From an uncultured Collinsella sp. (GTDB lineage Bacteria > Actinomycetota > Coriobacteriia > Coriobacteriales > Coriobacteriaceae), in the NCBI GenBank assembly GCA_900549335.1, contig UROJ01000014.1, positions 1 through 14,118 of the forward strand: a stretch of DNA of 14,118 nt, read 5' to 3'. The notes beneath the pieces are model-generated. The model did no database searches and was not told the DNA's origin. It saw nothing but the letters and a program-made list of their open reading frames with translations. The translations under genes were made by a program, and so were the position numbers. Positions 1 to 7,152 of the stretch are shown one piece after another. How positions within the stretch are numbered: position 1 is the first letter of the stretch; the number at the start of each line of letters is the position of its first letter.

Positions 1-44
1 ACGCACCGGACCAGGTCCGATCGGCTTGGGACTAGTCGCACCGA
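1..44. other. Region downstream of pstB with short palindromes
   Basis: This is the short non-coding stretch after the pstB stop, cut by the window edge. It holds a perfect odd palindrome at 7-19 (CGGACC, one base, GGTCCG), an overlapping CCGATCGG at 17-24 and GACTAGTC at 30-37. No T-run follows on the minus strand and the one-base loop could not fold as a hairpin, so I do not call a terminator. In most bacteria phoU follows pstB, and it may start beyond the edge. Confidence 0.3.
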
Positions 45-848
<804 letters not shown>

Positions 849-860
849 GGGACTCCTTAA

Positions 861-1766
861 CTAGCGACGCTTGCGCGACAGGAAGCGCGCAAACAGGTTG
901 AAGGCCAGAATGATCACCATCAGCAAGAGCGCGGTGCCATAGGCTGCGTTCATGTTGATGCCGTCGTTGGCAAGCAAATAGAGGTGAACGGTCATGGGAC
1001 GACCGGAATCGAGCGGCGAAATAGGCAGGTTGATGGCCTGGCCCATGGTGTAGAGCACCACCGCGGTCTCGCCGATGGCACGGCCGATGGCGAGGACGAT
1101 ACCCGTGGCAATACGGCCAAAGGCAGAAGGAAGCACGATCTTGGAGACGACCTGCCACTTGGTGGCGCCCAGGCCGTACGCGCCCCAACGGATATAGCGC
1201 GGCACGGCGCGAATGGCCTCCTCGGTGGTGCGCATGACGATGGGAAGCATCAAGAGCGCGAGCGCCAAAGCGGCCGAGACCATCGAAAGACCCAAGCCCA
1301 TGGCCTCGACAAACAAGGCGTAGCCAAACAGGCCCATAACGATGGAGGGCACCGAGGCCAAAGCGTCGGCAGCATAGCGAATGAGCTCGACGACCTTACC
1401 CTGCTTGGCGTATTCGGCAAGATAGACGGCCGCCAGCACGGCAATCGGCGTGCAGATGAGCATGGCAAGCACCGTCACGTAGATGGTCGAGACGATCGTG
1501 GGCCAAATACCGCCTTCGGCGTTGACGCCCTGGGGCCAACCAAAGATAAAGTCAAGCGAGATATGCGGCAAGCCGTTGATGACCACGTAGGCGATAATGG
1601 CGACCAACACCAGCGTAGTGATATAGGCCGCAACGCGGAACACGCCGAGCATGAGTTTGTTGGACAGGTCCTTGTTGATGCGGCCCTTCTTGCCGTGGGA
1701 AAGGGCACGCTTGATGCGCTCGCGCGACGAGGTCGTATCGACCGTCGTGTCAACGGAATCGGACAT
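861..1766 (-). CDS. pstA: Phosphate ABC transporter permease PstA
   Basis: PstA is one of the two membrane subunits that form the phosphate channel with PstC. The 301-residue protein has a basic cytoplasmic N-terminal segment (about 1-38), a first membrane helix at about 42-64, then the typical BPD_transp_1 fold. Hydrophobic stretches lie near 90-117, 136-155, 160-178, 220-245 and 276-295. The cytoplasmic coupling (EAA) loop that meets PstB is at about 195-214, with GLGATKWQ and KIVLP. GRAIGET (228-234) is shared with PstC and typical of the PstA/PstC pair. The ATG at 1766 lies 3 bases after the pstC stop, behind a G-rich ribosome site (AGGGGG, about 6 bases upstream), so translation is probably coupled. 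Assignment as PstA rather than PstC rests on gene order and on the large loop after the first helix. Confidence 0.94.
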   Translation of the reverse strand: MSDSVDTTVDTTSSRERIKRALSHGKKGRINKDLSNKLMLGVFRVAAYITTLVLVAIIAYVVINGLPHISLDFIFGWPQGVNAEGGIWPTIVSTIYVTVLAMLICTPIAVLAAVYLAEYAKQGKVVELIRYAADALASVPSIVMGLFGYALFVEAMGLGLSMVSAALALALLMLPIVMRTTEEAIRAVPRYIRWGAYGLGATKWQVVSKIVLPSAFGRIATGIVLAIGRAIGETAVVLYTMGQAINLPISPLDSGRPMTVHLYLLANDGINMNAAYGTALLLMVIILAFNLFARFLSRKRR

Positions 1767-1769
1767 AGC

Positions 1770-2696
1770 CTACCCCCTCTTCTTCTTGGAAATCAGACGG
1801 ACAATGCCCACCAGCGCGGCGGAGATGATAAACAGGACCACACCCATGCCAAAGAGCGCCGAACGGTGCAAGCCCGAGGAGTAGCTCATGTCGAGCGCAA
1901 TCTGGCTCGTGAGCGTCGAGATGGGGCTCGCGATGCTATCGGGAATGACCGGAGCATTGCCCACGACCATGAGCACGGCCATGGTCTCGCCGATGGCGCG
2001 CCCCATGCCCAAAACGACGGCGTCCACAATGCCCAGCTTGGCGGCCGGCAGCACGACCTTGTAGATGGTCTGCCACTTGGTGGCGCCCATGGCATAGGAA
2101 GCTTCGCGAATACCCATGGGAATGGAATTGAGGGCATCGATGGTGAGCGTGGTGATGGTGGGGACGATCATGATGGCGAGCACGAACCACGCTGTCAGTG
2201 CGCCAAAGCCAAGGCCGCCGGTCAGCTGCGCGATAAACGGACGGATGATGACCATGCCAAAGAAGCCGTAGATGATGGAGGGAATGCCCGCCAGCAGGTC
2301 GACGGCAGGGCTGATGAGCTTGCGCACGCGCTTGCCGGCGATTTCGACCAGGTATACGGCCGTACCCACACCTAGCGGCACGCCCATGGCGAGCGCACCG
2401 ACGGTCACCAGACCTGAGCCGGCAAGCAGCGACATGATGCCGTAGTGGCCCTCAGAGGGCGCCCACGTAAAGCTAAAGAAGTCCGCCAGACCGATGTCAG
2501 TAAAGACGGGCAGCGCCGAGTACGTGGTAAAGACAAAAATTAGGATGACGGTAACGACCGCCAAGAACGCGCAGGCAAAGAAGATCCACTGCAGCGCCTT
2601 CTCCTTGATATAGGTACTGCGCGATACGAGAGCCAGCTCGCGCTTCTTGGGTGCCTGAGCATTCTGCTCAGTCTGGGAGTTTTCCTGTGCTTCCAT
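1770..2696 (-). CDS. pstC: Phosphate ABC transporter permease PstC
   Basis: PstC is the partner permease of PstA in the phosphate importer. The 308 residues start with a polar, Gln-rich cytoplasmic stretch (about 1-34). A first helix follows at about 37-58, then a periplasm-type loop and five more hydrophobic segments (about 90-117, 138-155, 167-186, 222-246, 279-300). The EAA coupling loop is at 197-219 (REASYAMGATKWQ, KVVLP), followed by GRAIGET (232-238). I chose the ATG at 2696: GGGGAG lies 8-9 bases upstream, and the codon begins one base after the pstS stop. An in-frame GTG at 2705 would add three residues and overlap pstS, but the ribosome site would abut it. The near-contact with pstS implies co-translation. 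Confidence 0.94.
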   Translation of the reverse strand: MEAQENSQTEQNAQAPKKRELALVSRSTYIKEKALQWIFFACAFLAVVTVILIFVFTTYSALPVFTDIGLADFFSFTWAPSEGHYGIMSLLAGSGLVTVGALAMGVPLGVGTAVYLVEIAGKRVRKLISPAVDLLAGIPSIIYGFFGMVIIRPFIAQLTGGLGFGALTAWFVLAIMIVPTITTLTIDALNSIPMGIREASYAMGATKWQTIYKVVLPAAKLGIVDAVVLGMGRAIGETMAVLMVVGNAPVIPDSIASPISTLTSQIALDMSYSSGLHRSALFGMGVVLFIISAALVGIVRLISKKKRG

Positions 2697-2697
2697 G

Positions 2698-3534
2698 CTA
2701 CTCACTCCCCTTCTCGTCGTTGGTGACGGGGATAAAGCCCGCCTCGCGAATCTGCTTGTCCATCTTTTCGGACGTCACGTAGTCGATGTAATCCTGCGCC
2801 TGCTGCGAAGGCGCACCCTTAACAAAGAAGTAAAGGTCGCGCGAGATGGGATAGCCGCCGCTCGCGACCGTCTTCTCGGACGCCTCAACATGATTGACCG
2901 AGACGGCCTTGACCGAGGTCTTGGCGTTGAGGCTATCGACGAAGCCCAGCGAAATGTAGCCAATGGCACCGCGCGAACGAGATACCACGTCGCGCACCTG
3001 GCCCGTGCCCGAAAGAACGGCCGAGCGGCGATCGAAGGGGGTGCCGTCCATCACGATGGTGCGAAAGGCCTCACGCGTGCCGGACGCCTCATCTCGGTTG
3101 ATAACCTGAATCCTCAGGTCCTCGCCACCGACTTCTTTCCAGTTGGTGATCTTGCCGGCGTAAATATCGCGGAGCTGCTCGGTCGAGAGGTTATCGACCG
3201 GGTTATCGTCGTTCACGATGACCGCGATACCGTCGTGGGCAATGACGATGGGAGTCAGGCCCAGATCCTGTTCGTCGGCATTGAGTCCACGGGAGGAACT
3301 GGCGATATCGGCCGTGCCAGCGCTGACGGCCTCGATGCCAGCGGAAGAACCCAAACCGGAAACGAGCACGTCGATGCCGGTCTCCTCCTTAAAGCCCTCG
3401 GCCGCAATCTCGGCGATAGGAAGGCAGGTCGTGGAGCCGGCGACAGTAATGGAAGAGGTAGAAGATCCCGAAGAACAGGCGCACAGCGTAAGCGTAAGCA
3501 CAGCGGCGCTCAGGATCGATACGATCTTTCTCAT
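2698..3534 (-). CDS. pstS: Phosphate-binding lipoprotein PstS
   Basis: PstS is the extracellular phosphate receptor, tethered to the membrane, that delivers phosphate to PstC/PstA. The 278-residue precursor has a lipoprotein signal peptide: MRK, a hydrophobic core, and a lipobox Leu17-Cys18-Ala19-Cys20, with Cys20 the likely lipidated residue. A Ser-rich linker (21-28) follows. Phosphate-contact loops typical of the family are visible: AGSTT (32-36), ASSSRG (78-83) and RDEASGT (147-153). The length is normal for compact Gram-positive PstS proteins. The ATG at 3534 overlaps the pgeF stop in an ATGA junction. No good Shine-Dalgarno precedes it, so translation probably depends on ribosomes finishing pgeF. 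Cys37 directly follows the first binding loop, where Val is common; I attach no function to it. Confidence 0.95.
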   Translation of the reverse strand: MRKIVSILSAAVLTLTLCACSSGSSTSSITVAGSTTCLPIAEIAAEGFKEETGIDVLVSGLGSSAGIEAVSAGTADIASSSRGLNADEQDLGLTPIVIAHDGIAVIVNDDNPVDNLSTEQLRDIYAGKITNWKEVGGEDLRIQVINRDEASGTREAFRTIVMDGTPFDRRSAVLSGTGQVRDVVSRSRGAIGYISLGFVDSLNAKTSVKAVSVNHVEASEKTVASGGYPISRDLYFFVKGAPSQQAQDYIDYVTSEKMDKQIREAGFIPVTNDEKGSE

Positions 3535-4331
3535 AGCATCACGCCGATCGCAGCATGGCGCCCACAGGCGCCGTCCTCGTTACGGTAGGAATAAAAGCGG
3601 TCATTCTGACGCACAGTCGAAAGCTGGGTATCCACGATATTATCCGCGTCGACACCGACATCTACCAGCGCCTCGCAAATGGCAGCGGAAAGATCGAGCA
3701 TGCGAGAGGTACTCGCATCGATGCAAGAGAACTCGGCGGCAAAGCGATCCATGAGCTCCTGGGATACTTCATATTCGTCACCCAAGATATGGGGGCCGAT
3801 ATAGGCGGAAACGTCGCTCGCATCGCAGCCGGCAGCATCGCAAAGCGCCTGGCACGCCTTGGCGGAAATACGTGCAATCGTACCCTTCCAACCGGAGTGC
3901 ACCACGGCAAATCCGCCAGGGGCCACCAGCACCACGGGAACGCAGTCGGCAAAGCAGAGCAGCACGGGCACGTTATGCGCCGTACAGACGATGGCATCGC
4001 AGCCCTCGGCAATCTGCTCGCGGACGTCCTCAAGGTCATCGGCGCCGTTCGAGGTCACCGCAACGATATGGTCACCATGGACCTGATTGGGAACGAGCAG
4101 GTTGTGCTCGCACTCGGCGGCACCCATAGCCTCGAGCGCGCGACGACGATTTTCTTGAACAGCAAAGGGGTCATCGCCAACATGCGAGCCCAAGTTAAGC
4201 GAGGAGTACGCATCTTCGGAAACACCACCGGCGCGCTCGGTGAAGGCAAAGCGGACATCGGATGTCGCGCCCTCCACCAACGTAACTCCATCATGGTCGA
4301 CACGCGAAACGTTGTCCGCACGTGCTGCCAT
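3531..4331 (-). CDS. pgeF: Peptidoglycan editing factor PgeF (YfiH/YlmD, laccase-domain family)
   Basis: This belongs to the Cu-oxidase_4/DUF152 family. In E. coli, YfiH (PgeF) keeps wrong residues such as serine out of position 1 of the stem peptide. Family members, including human LACC1, also act on purine nucleosides. The three metal ligands are visible: His85 in NQVHGDH, Cys130 in CFADC and His145 in VHSGWKG. The C-terminal RFYSYR and GRHAAIG motifs also fit. At 266 residues it has the usual length. I chose the ATG at 4331 because a perfect AGGAGG (4339-4344) lies 7 bases upstream; the open frame reaches a GTG at 4382, which lacks such a site. It sits just after ftsZ, as ylmD often does in Gram-positives, but here ylmE and sepF do not follow. 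Instead its TGA overlaps the pstS ATG by four bases. The exact biochemical role here is inferred from the family. Confidence 0.92.
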   Translation of the reverse strand: MAARADNVSRVDHDGVTLVEGATSDVRFAFTERAGGVSEDAYSSLNLGSHVGDDPFAVQENRRRALEAMGAAECEHNLLVPNQVHGDHIVAVTSNGADDLEDVREQIAEGCDAIVCTAHNVPVLLCFADCVPVVLVAPGGFAVVHSGWKGTIARISAKACQALCDAAGCDASDVSAYIGPHILGDEYEVSQELMDRFAAEFSCIDASTSRMLDLSAAICEALVDVGVDADNIVDTQLSTVRQNDRFYSYRNEDGACGRHAAIGVML

Positions 4332-4373
4332 ACTAAAGCCTCCTAATAACACAAGTACCGCGGCATCGCCGCT

Positions 4374-4396
4374 ACAGCCCACGTTTATACGGCTGT
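4374..4396 (-). promoter_or_regulatory. Inverted repeat around a TATAAA box, possible operator
   Basis: ACAGCC and GGCTGT form perfect 6-bp arms 11 bp apart (centres 17 bp apart), and the spacer contains TATAAA. Arms bracketing a -10 box suit a dimeric repressor or an RNA hairpin near the transcript start. The arms are short, so chance is possible. Confidence 0.25.
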
Positions 4397-4436
4397 CATA
4401 CTTCTCTAAAAGGATACCTGCTGCGCTGGAGGCAAT

Positions 4437-4453
4437 CGTAAAGGGAACGTAAA
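4437..4453 (-). repeat. Direct repeat TTTACG-N5-TTTACG, possible PhoP/PhoB-type box
   Basis: On the minus strand TTTACG occurs twice with starts 11 bp apart (4448-4453 and 4437-4442), separated by TTCCC. Such 11-bp tandem spacing, about one helical turn, is typical of OmpR/PhoB-family sites. The unit resembles the TTAACA-like half-sites of Bacillus PhoP boxes. If TATCCT at 4411-4416 is the -10, the two units are centred near -35 and -46, where an activator of this family would sit. The binding protein is inferred. Confidence 0.35.
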
Positions 4454-4481
4454 GAGATTGGAGGTTCTAGTTTACAAAGTC

Positions 4482-4515
4482 GAAATAAAAAGGGCGCGTC
4501 CATACGGACACGCCC
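4482..4515 (-). terminator. Rho-independent terminator of ftsZ
   Basis: Beginning 27 bases past the ftsZ stop, the minus strand reads GGGCGTGTCC, loop GTAT, GGACGCGCCC, then TTTTTATTT. The 10-bp stem is complete with one G-U pair, and the T-run follows at once. This is a textbook intrinsic terminator that separates ftsZ from the pgeF-pst operon. The stem also reads as a hairpin on the plus strand, but no T-run follows there, so it works in the minus direction. Confidence 0.92.
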
Positions 4516-4541
4516 CTGTGCACAACAATGCAAAGAACGAC

Positions 4542-5696
4542 TTAGAAGCTACCGCGCTTCAGGAAGTCGGGAAGCTCGAACTGATCGTTGCCGAAGTTAG
4601 GAAGCTCGGTGCCACCGACGTTGCGGGTCGGAGCGGCCTGAGCCGGGCTGGTGGCCGGAGCGGTGCGCTGCGGCTCAGCGGAAGCAGCGGCCTTGCTCTG
4701 AGACTGCTGAGCGGCAAAGAGCTCGTCCTGACGGTTGACGTTGGAGTCGGAGAAGCCCGTAGCGATGACGGTGATACGCACCTGATCGCCCAGGGACTCG
4801 TCGACAACGGTACCGAAGATGATGTTGGCCTCGGGGTCGACGGCGTTGGCGACAACGTCGGCGGCGTCGCTGATCTCCTGGATGCCCAGGTCCTTGGAAC
4901 CGGCGATGGAGAGCAGCACGCGTGTGGCACCATCGATGGAGCTCTCGAGCAGCGGGCTGGAGATGGCCTGCTGGGCAGCGTCGACGGCACGGGTATCCCC
5001 AGAAGAGGTACCGATACCCATCATGGCGGTACCGGCCTGCTTCATGATGGTCTTAACATCGGCGAAGTCCAGGTTGATGATACCGGGGACGGTGATGAGG
5101 TCGGTGATGCCCTGGGTGCCCTGGGAAAGGACGCCATCGGCAATCGCGAAGGCCTCGAGCATGGTAGTCTTCTTCTCGGCGATGTCGAGCAGCTTATCGT
5201 TGGGGATGACGATCATGGTGTCAACGCAATCGGAGAGGGTCTTAATACCCTCCTCGGCGCTCTTCTTGCGCTTGCGGCCCTCGAAGGTGAAGGGCTTGGT
5301 CACGACGGCGACGGTCAGTGCGCCGACCTCGTTCATCGCGATATCGGCAACGATGGGAGCAGCGCCGGTACCGGTGCCACCGCCCTCGCCGCAGGTGATG
5401 AACACCATGTCGGCGCCAGCAAGCGCCTCGGCAATGTCGTCGCGGGACTCATCGGCAGCCTTGCGGCCAACCTCGGGGTTGGCGCCGGCGCCCAGACCGC
5501 GGGTAAGGTCGGTGCCGATGTGCACCTTGATATCGGCATCAGAGATCGCGAGTGCCTGAGCATCGGTGTTGATGGCAACAAACTCGACGCCGCGGATGCC
5601 CTCTTCGATCATTCGATTGACCGCGTTGGTACCGCCGCCGCCGACGCCGACCACCTTAATGACGGCAAGGTAGTTGTTGATCTCTGTCTCGTGCAT
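4542..5696 (-). CDS. ftsZ: Cell division GTPase FtsZ
   Basis: FtsZ is the tubulin homologue that polymerises into the Z-ring at mid-cell. The 384 residues show the GTP-binding [13 protein letters not shown] (17-29), the tubulin signature [12 protein letters not shown] (103-114), the synergy T7 loop NLDFADVK (208-215) that completes the GTPase site of the next subunit, and a variable linker rich in Ala, Gln, Ser and Pro (about 328-360). The C-terminal partner-binding peptide is ELPDFLKRG (374-382), and a near copy ELPNF precedes it at 364-368. I chose the ATG at 5696 because GGAGG lies 6 bases upstream; the frame extends ten codons further without such a site. The signature begins TCGEGGG, with Cys at the usual Ala. 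ftsA is absent, as in actinobacteria. A candidate promoter lies upstream and a strong terminator downstream, so ftsZ can form its own unit. Confidence 0.98.
   Translation of the reverse strand: MHETEINNYLAVIKVVGVGGGGTNAVNRMIEEGIRGVEFVAINTDAQALAISDADIKVHIGTDLTRGLGAGANPEVGRKAADESRDDIAEALAGADMVFITCGEGGGTGTGAAPIVADIAMNEVGALTVAVVTKPFTFEGRKRKKSAEEGIKTLSDCVDTMIVIPNDKLLDIAEKKTTMLEAFAIADGVLSQGTQGITDLITVPGIINLDFADVKTIMKQAGTAMMGIGTSSGDTRAVDAAQQAISSPLLESSIDGATRVLLSIAGSKDLGIQEISDAADVVANAVDPEANIIFGTVVDESLGDQVRITVIATGFSDSNVNRQDELFAAQQSQSKAAASAEPQRTAPATSPAQAAPTRNVGGTELPNFGNDQFELPDFLKRGSF
4563..4607 (-). repeat. Tandem 15-bp repeat in the ftsZ 3' end (ELPxF twice)
   Basis: Two 15-base units, 4563-4577 and 4593-4607, match at 13 of 15 positions with a 30-base period. 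They encode ELPDF and ELPNF in the FtsZ C-terminal peptide region. The copies differ by the silent proline third base and by the Asp/Asn change. Confidence 0.7.
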
Positions 5697-5895
5697 GTCG
5701 GTCCTCCGAACAAAGGTTATAGCCATAGCATGGGTCGACCCCTGCGCACATTAACCTTCAGGTTGAAAGTAAATGCAAAGGTAAACCGTATTATGGTTGC
5801 ACATTATGAACGTATCAGTCAAATAATTGACCGTGAAAACCAAACAAACCAGATAAACGGCGTGGTATGGCCCCTCAACAAAGCATCAACCAGCG
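5697..5895 (-). promoter_or_regulatory. ftsQ-ftsZ intergenic region with a candidate ftsZ promoter
   Basis: This gap is visibly richer in A and T than the genes around it. The best promoter match on the minus strand is CTGATA (5813-5818), 17 bases, CATAAT (5790-5795): 4/6 and 5/6 matches to the sigma-70-type boxes with ideal spacing. A second CATAAT at 5803-5808 has no convincing -35. Transcription from the main candidate would give a leader of about 85 bases. The leader contains a small inverted repeat AACCT-GA-AGGTT near 5752-5763 and two ACCTTTG copies (about 5711-5717 and 5776-5782). No hairpin with a T-run is visible, so read-through from ftsQ remains possible. No gene is seen here. Confidence 0.45.
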
Positions 5896-7152
5896 CTACG
5901 AGGTCGGAGCATTCCTAAATGTGTAGTTGCCCGGAGAGCGCACATTGATATACGTTACGCCCTCTACCTGCGAAAGCAACTTGGTGACTACGCGTTCCTT
6001 CTTGGCGATATCGTCCGAATCACCCAGCGACACCTCAATGCCGTTATTGAGGTTTGCCGAGATGGCTTCGACCGAAGGCGTGGAAATATCCTTGACTTGT
6101 CCCAAGAACTCGCTCGAAAAACCACGCACATAATCCAAGCCGGCCTTAACGGCCTTGGAGCTCACCGCCTGGCCGGAAACCGGAGCGACATCCGCCGAGA
6201 CATCAGTCAACAACACCGCGCCATAGTGCTTAGCGAGCGCCAGCGCAGCATCAATGCCGGTCAGGGTATCTGAGCCCTGCCCTGTCGTGATGACGTTGCC
6301 CTGGTCGTCCACTTCGACCGACGTCGACAGCGGGGCGATCCAGGTGTCATCATCCCCGATGGCCCAGGCAAGGTCATCGGAGCTGATATAGGCAATTGCG
6401 ATGACCTTGCGCTCCATAGGCGTAATGATGAGCATATGCGGGAACTGACGCTGGACATCCACGCCCGAGACCCACGGGTTCTGCTTGAGGTCCTCGGTAA
6501 TCTGGTCGGGATCGACGTTAAAAAGCGACGTTCCCTCGGGCAAATCGATCAGCTGGATAGCATCGTGCTTCGTCACATGCTCGCTGCCTTGAATCTGAAT
6601 ATCAGTGGCGGTAAACAATCCAGAGTTGATCACCACGATGGCAACGACGACGAGCACGGCCAAGACGACCAGAACGCCGCCCACGATTTTGCCTTTGCCT
6701 GCAACGACAGAAGCGGCGTCTGATGTTTTATTTGCCATCGCCCCAAGTGAAGACAACAGGTTGACGCCTTTTTTACCCGAAGGCTTCTTGGCGGTAGCCG
6801 ACACCGATGTCAGCGAGCGCGGTTTCGATGCGCCCAGCGTGCGACCCGGACGCGCCGCTTTAGTTCCCGTCGAGGGCTTGGGAGTTGCCATGGGACGGGC
6901 AGGCTTGGCGCACATAACAGGCTTTGACGTCACCGAGGGACGCGAGGACTTTTTTGCGGCCGGACGATTACCGAGCTGCGAGCCGACGACCGGACGACTG
7001 GTCTGTCGAGCATGCCCGACAGACTTAGAGTGCGCGACGGTATTGCGTTGAGGTTTGGCAGGCGCGCCGGAACGCCCTCCGGCGCGGCGGAAGGTGGGTT
7101 TCGATGCTCTAGAAGCCGAGGAATTTAACTTCCGGTCTGAGCTCGATGCCAT
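5896..7152 (-). CDS. ftsQ: Cell division protein FtsQ/DivIB
   Basis: FtsQ is a single-pass membrane protein of the divisome that joins FtsB/FtsL-type partners to the septal synthase. The 418 residues fall into three parts. First is a long cytoplasmic tail (1-155) rich in Lys, Arg, Pro, Ser and Ala with recurring SKP/AKP/PKP triplets. Then comes one membrane helix (about 157-175), followed by an extracellular part opening with a POTRA domain (about 182-255; DIQIQGSEHV, LPEGTSLFNVD) and continuing with the beta domain. The family often has a far shorter tail (about 25 residues in E. coli); actinobacterial members vary. The ATG at 7152 has G-rich ribosome sites (AGGTGAGGGAGG) within 3-14 bases. 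The gene overlaps the end of murB by 43 bases in another frame, so the two are likely translated together. Confidence 0.93.
   Translation of the reverse strand: MASSSDRKLNSSASRASKPTFRRAGGRSGAPAKPQRNTVAHSKSVGHARQTSRPVVGSQLGNRPAAKKSSRPSVTSKPVMCAKPARPMATPKPSTGTKAARPGRTLGASKPRSLTSVSATAKKPSGKKGVNLLSSLGAMANKTSDAASVVAGKGKIVGGVLVVLAVLVVVAIVVINSGLFTATDIQIQGSEHVTKHDAIQLIDLPEGTSLFNVDPDQITEDLKQNPWVSGVDVQRQFPHMLIITPMERKVIAIAYISSDDLAWAIGDDDTWIAPLSTSVEVDDQGNVITTGQGSDTLTGIDAALALAKHYGAVLLTDVSADVAPVSGQAVSSKAVKAGLDYVRGFSSEFLGQVKDISTPSVEAISANLNNGIEVSLGDSDDIAKKERVVTKLLSQVEGVTYINVRSPGNYTFRNAPTS

Larger units (their letters stand above)
4332..4481 (-). promoter_or_regulatory. Upstream control region of the pgeF-pst operon
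   Basis: About 150 bases between the ftsZ terminator and pgeF must hold the promoter of the pgeF-pstSCAB operon. Two candidate -10 boxes are visible on the minus strand. TATCCT (4411-4416) lies 20 bases after a direct repeat TTTACG-N5-TTTACG (4437-4453). TATAAA (4384-4389) has only a poor -35 match (CTTTTA, 4407-4412, spacer 17). The second box lies inside an inverted repeat ACAGCC-N11-GGCTGT (4374-4396), a possible operator. Further down the leader is a short hairpin, GCGGC-ATC-GCCGC (4360-4372), then the AGGAGG ribosome site. Which promoter works is undecided. Confidence 0.45.

Noticed and set aside
7..19. Terminator after pstB
   Set aside because: The palindrome has a one-base centre that cannot form a hairpin loop, and no T-run follows on the minus strand.
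984..2375. Long plus-strand open frame (463 codons) across pstA and pstC
   Set aside because: The translation is dominated by His, Asp, Gly and Arg, as expected for the antisense of membrane protein genes. No ribosome site or motif supports it.
4332..4382. Extended pgeF start at the GTG at 4382
   Set aside because: The extension is not typical of the family, would place coding sequence over the hairpin and part of the operator-like repeat, and lacks the AGGAGG that precedes the ATG at 4331.
4458..5918. Long plus-strand open frame (486 codons) across ftsZ
   Set aside because: It is exactly antiparallel to ftsZ, has a low-complexity Gly/Asp/Val translation and no family motifs. It is a by-product of GC-rich codon use in ftsZ.
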